From contig JAFRPG010000031.1 of assembly GCA_017429265.1 (NCBI GenBank), positions 1 to 64,000 on the forward strand: DNA of 64,000 bases. The letters are read 5' to 3'. Every line of letters begins with the position of its first letter. The first letter of the stretch is position 1. This document shows, piece after piece, positions 63,588 through 64,000 of the stretch. The position numbers and the translations under genes are program-made. The notes under the pieces are model-generated. The model was not told where the DNA came from. It saw nothing but the letters and a program-made list of their open reading frames with translations, and searched no databases. Source of the DNA: Clostridia bacterium (GTDB lineage: Bacteria > Bacillota > Clostridia > Christensenellales > Aristaeellaceae).

Positions 63588-63616
63588 ATGATACCACGGC
63601 GCCGGGCCCGCGTCAA
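63588..63616 (-). promoter_or_regulatory. Promoter of the polysaccharide/cytoskeleton-like operon
   Basis: On the minus strand TTGACG and TATCAT are separated by 17 bases, 35 bases before the phosphotransferase start. A GC-rich inverted repeat (GGGCC...GGCCC type) surrounds the -35 region. Confidence 0.7.
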
Positions 63617-63632
63617 CGAGGCCCGGGGCGCC

Positions 63633-64000
63633 TCACCAGGGCGCGGCGGCGGAGCGGATGCCCTCGCAGCCCCAGGTCAGGACGGTCTTGTAGCCGAGGC
63701 GGGCGTACCAGGGCGCCACGCCGGTATAGTGGATCCAGCTCAGGTCATAACCCTCGTCGCGCAGCATCCGCGTGGCCAGCTGGATCATGCGCAGGCCGAT
63801 ACCCCTGCGGCGGAAGGCGGGCAGGGTGCCGACGCAGCCGGGGCCCGCGATGCGCATCTCCCCGTGCTCGCCGAAGTCCTCCAGCATGCAGAAGCTGGCC
63901 AGCTGATCGCCGGAGAAGCCGCAGAGCACGCGGGCCTCGCCGGTGAAGAGCTCCGGCCAGTGCTCGTCCACCTGGCGGACATAGCCGCGCAGGGTCTCCA
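63633..64000 (-). CDS. GNAT-family acetyltransferase (N-terminus beyond window)
   Basis: At least 121 aa; the frame stays open to the window edge, and ETLRGYVRQVDEHWPELF precedes the first internal Met, so the start lies outside. GNAT core: IAGPGCVGTLPAFRRRGIGL (acetyl-CoA loop R-R-G-I-G-L), RMIQLATRMLRDEGYDL, HYTGVAPWYARLGYKTV. Substrate unknown. No clear terminator between it and the next promoter. Confidence 0.88.
   Translation of the reverse strand, partial: ETLRGYVRQVDEHWPELFTGEARVLCGFSGDQLASFCMLEDFGEHGEMRIAGPGCVGTLPAFRRRGIGLRMIQLATRMLRDEGYDLSWIHYTGVAPWYARLGYKTVLTWGCEGIRSAAAPW

Overview
This is a gene-dense, GC-rich stretch of bacterial chromosome. The gene set points to an anaerobic, high-GC member of the Clostridia (Bacillota), probably a gut or rumen organism. 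Supporting signs are a T-box leader in front of metG, FloA/NfeD membrane proteins, the order radical SAM (TIGR03960)-DUF2344-RNase E/G-miaB-ylbF-mutS-mutL-miaA-methionine gamma-lyase-like, split transketolase, RqcH, AsnA and strong GGAGG ribosome binding sites. The species cannot be named from sequence alone. No rRNA, tRNA, CRISPR array, complete insertion sequence or prophage was seen.

Layout. 0.4-5 kb (minus): a membrane Ser/Thr kinase, a secreted repeat protein and an unknown cytoplasmic protein form one operon. 5.4-6.4 kb (minus): a cation diffusion exporter behind a probable NiCo riboswitch. 6.9-9.7 kb (plus): a secreted protein and a GH3 glycosidase. 10.1-12.1 kb (minus): the NfeD-FloA operon. 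12.4-15 kb (plus): a small protein, a PIN-type toxin-antitoxin pair and NADP-glutamate dehydrogenase. 15.4-30.8 kb (plus): a long RNA-modification and mismatch-repair run, interrupted between mutS and mutL by gene remnants, a hydrolase and a PAP2 phosphatase. 30.8-32.1 kb: an acquired-looking AAA ATPase (DUF4143) preceded by five exactly 23-bp-spaced repeats. 32.2-38.2 kb (plus): split transketolase, diacylglycerol kinase-like protein, RqcH and pyrimidine nucleoside phosphorylase. 38.6-45.1 kb (minus): rpiB with two secreted proteins, a double cyclic-nucleotide-binding protein, and a CHAP-like protein-asnA-LytTR group. 45.1-54.2 kb (plus): T-box-metG-tatD-1-phosphofructokinase-acetyltransferase-hydrolase-MurF-like-Ddl-like-esterase. 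54.9-63.6 kb (minus): a polysaccharide-initiating operon (sugar phosphotransferase, nucleotidyltransferase, galE) that continues into a tubulin-like/coiled-coil protein, a large actin/Hsp70-fold protein and a small membrane protein.

The two most unusual things are (a) the tubulin-like plus actin/Hsp70-like gene pair in the polysaccharide operon and (b) an intergenic element, basic length 272 nt. The element has short terminal inverted repeats, two homologous hairpin arms facing each other across an AT-rich centre, candidate target duplications, and an optional 68-nt hairpin module always inserted at the same point of an arm. About nine full, partial or decayed copies lie in this window, mostly just downstream of genes and often between a gene and its terminator.

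Because GC is high, nearly every gene has long open frames on the opposite strand. These were treated as shadows.
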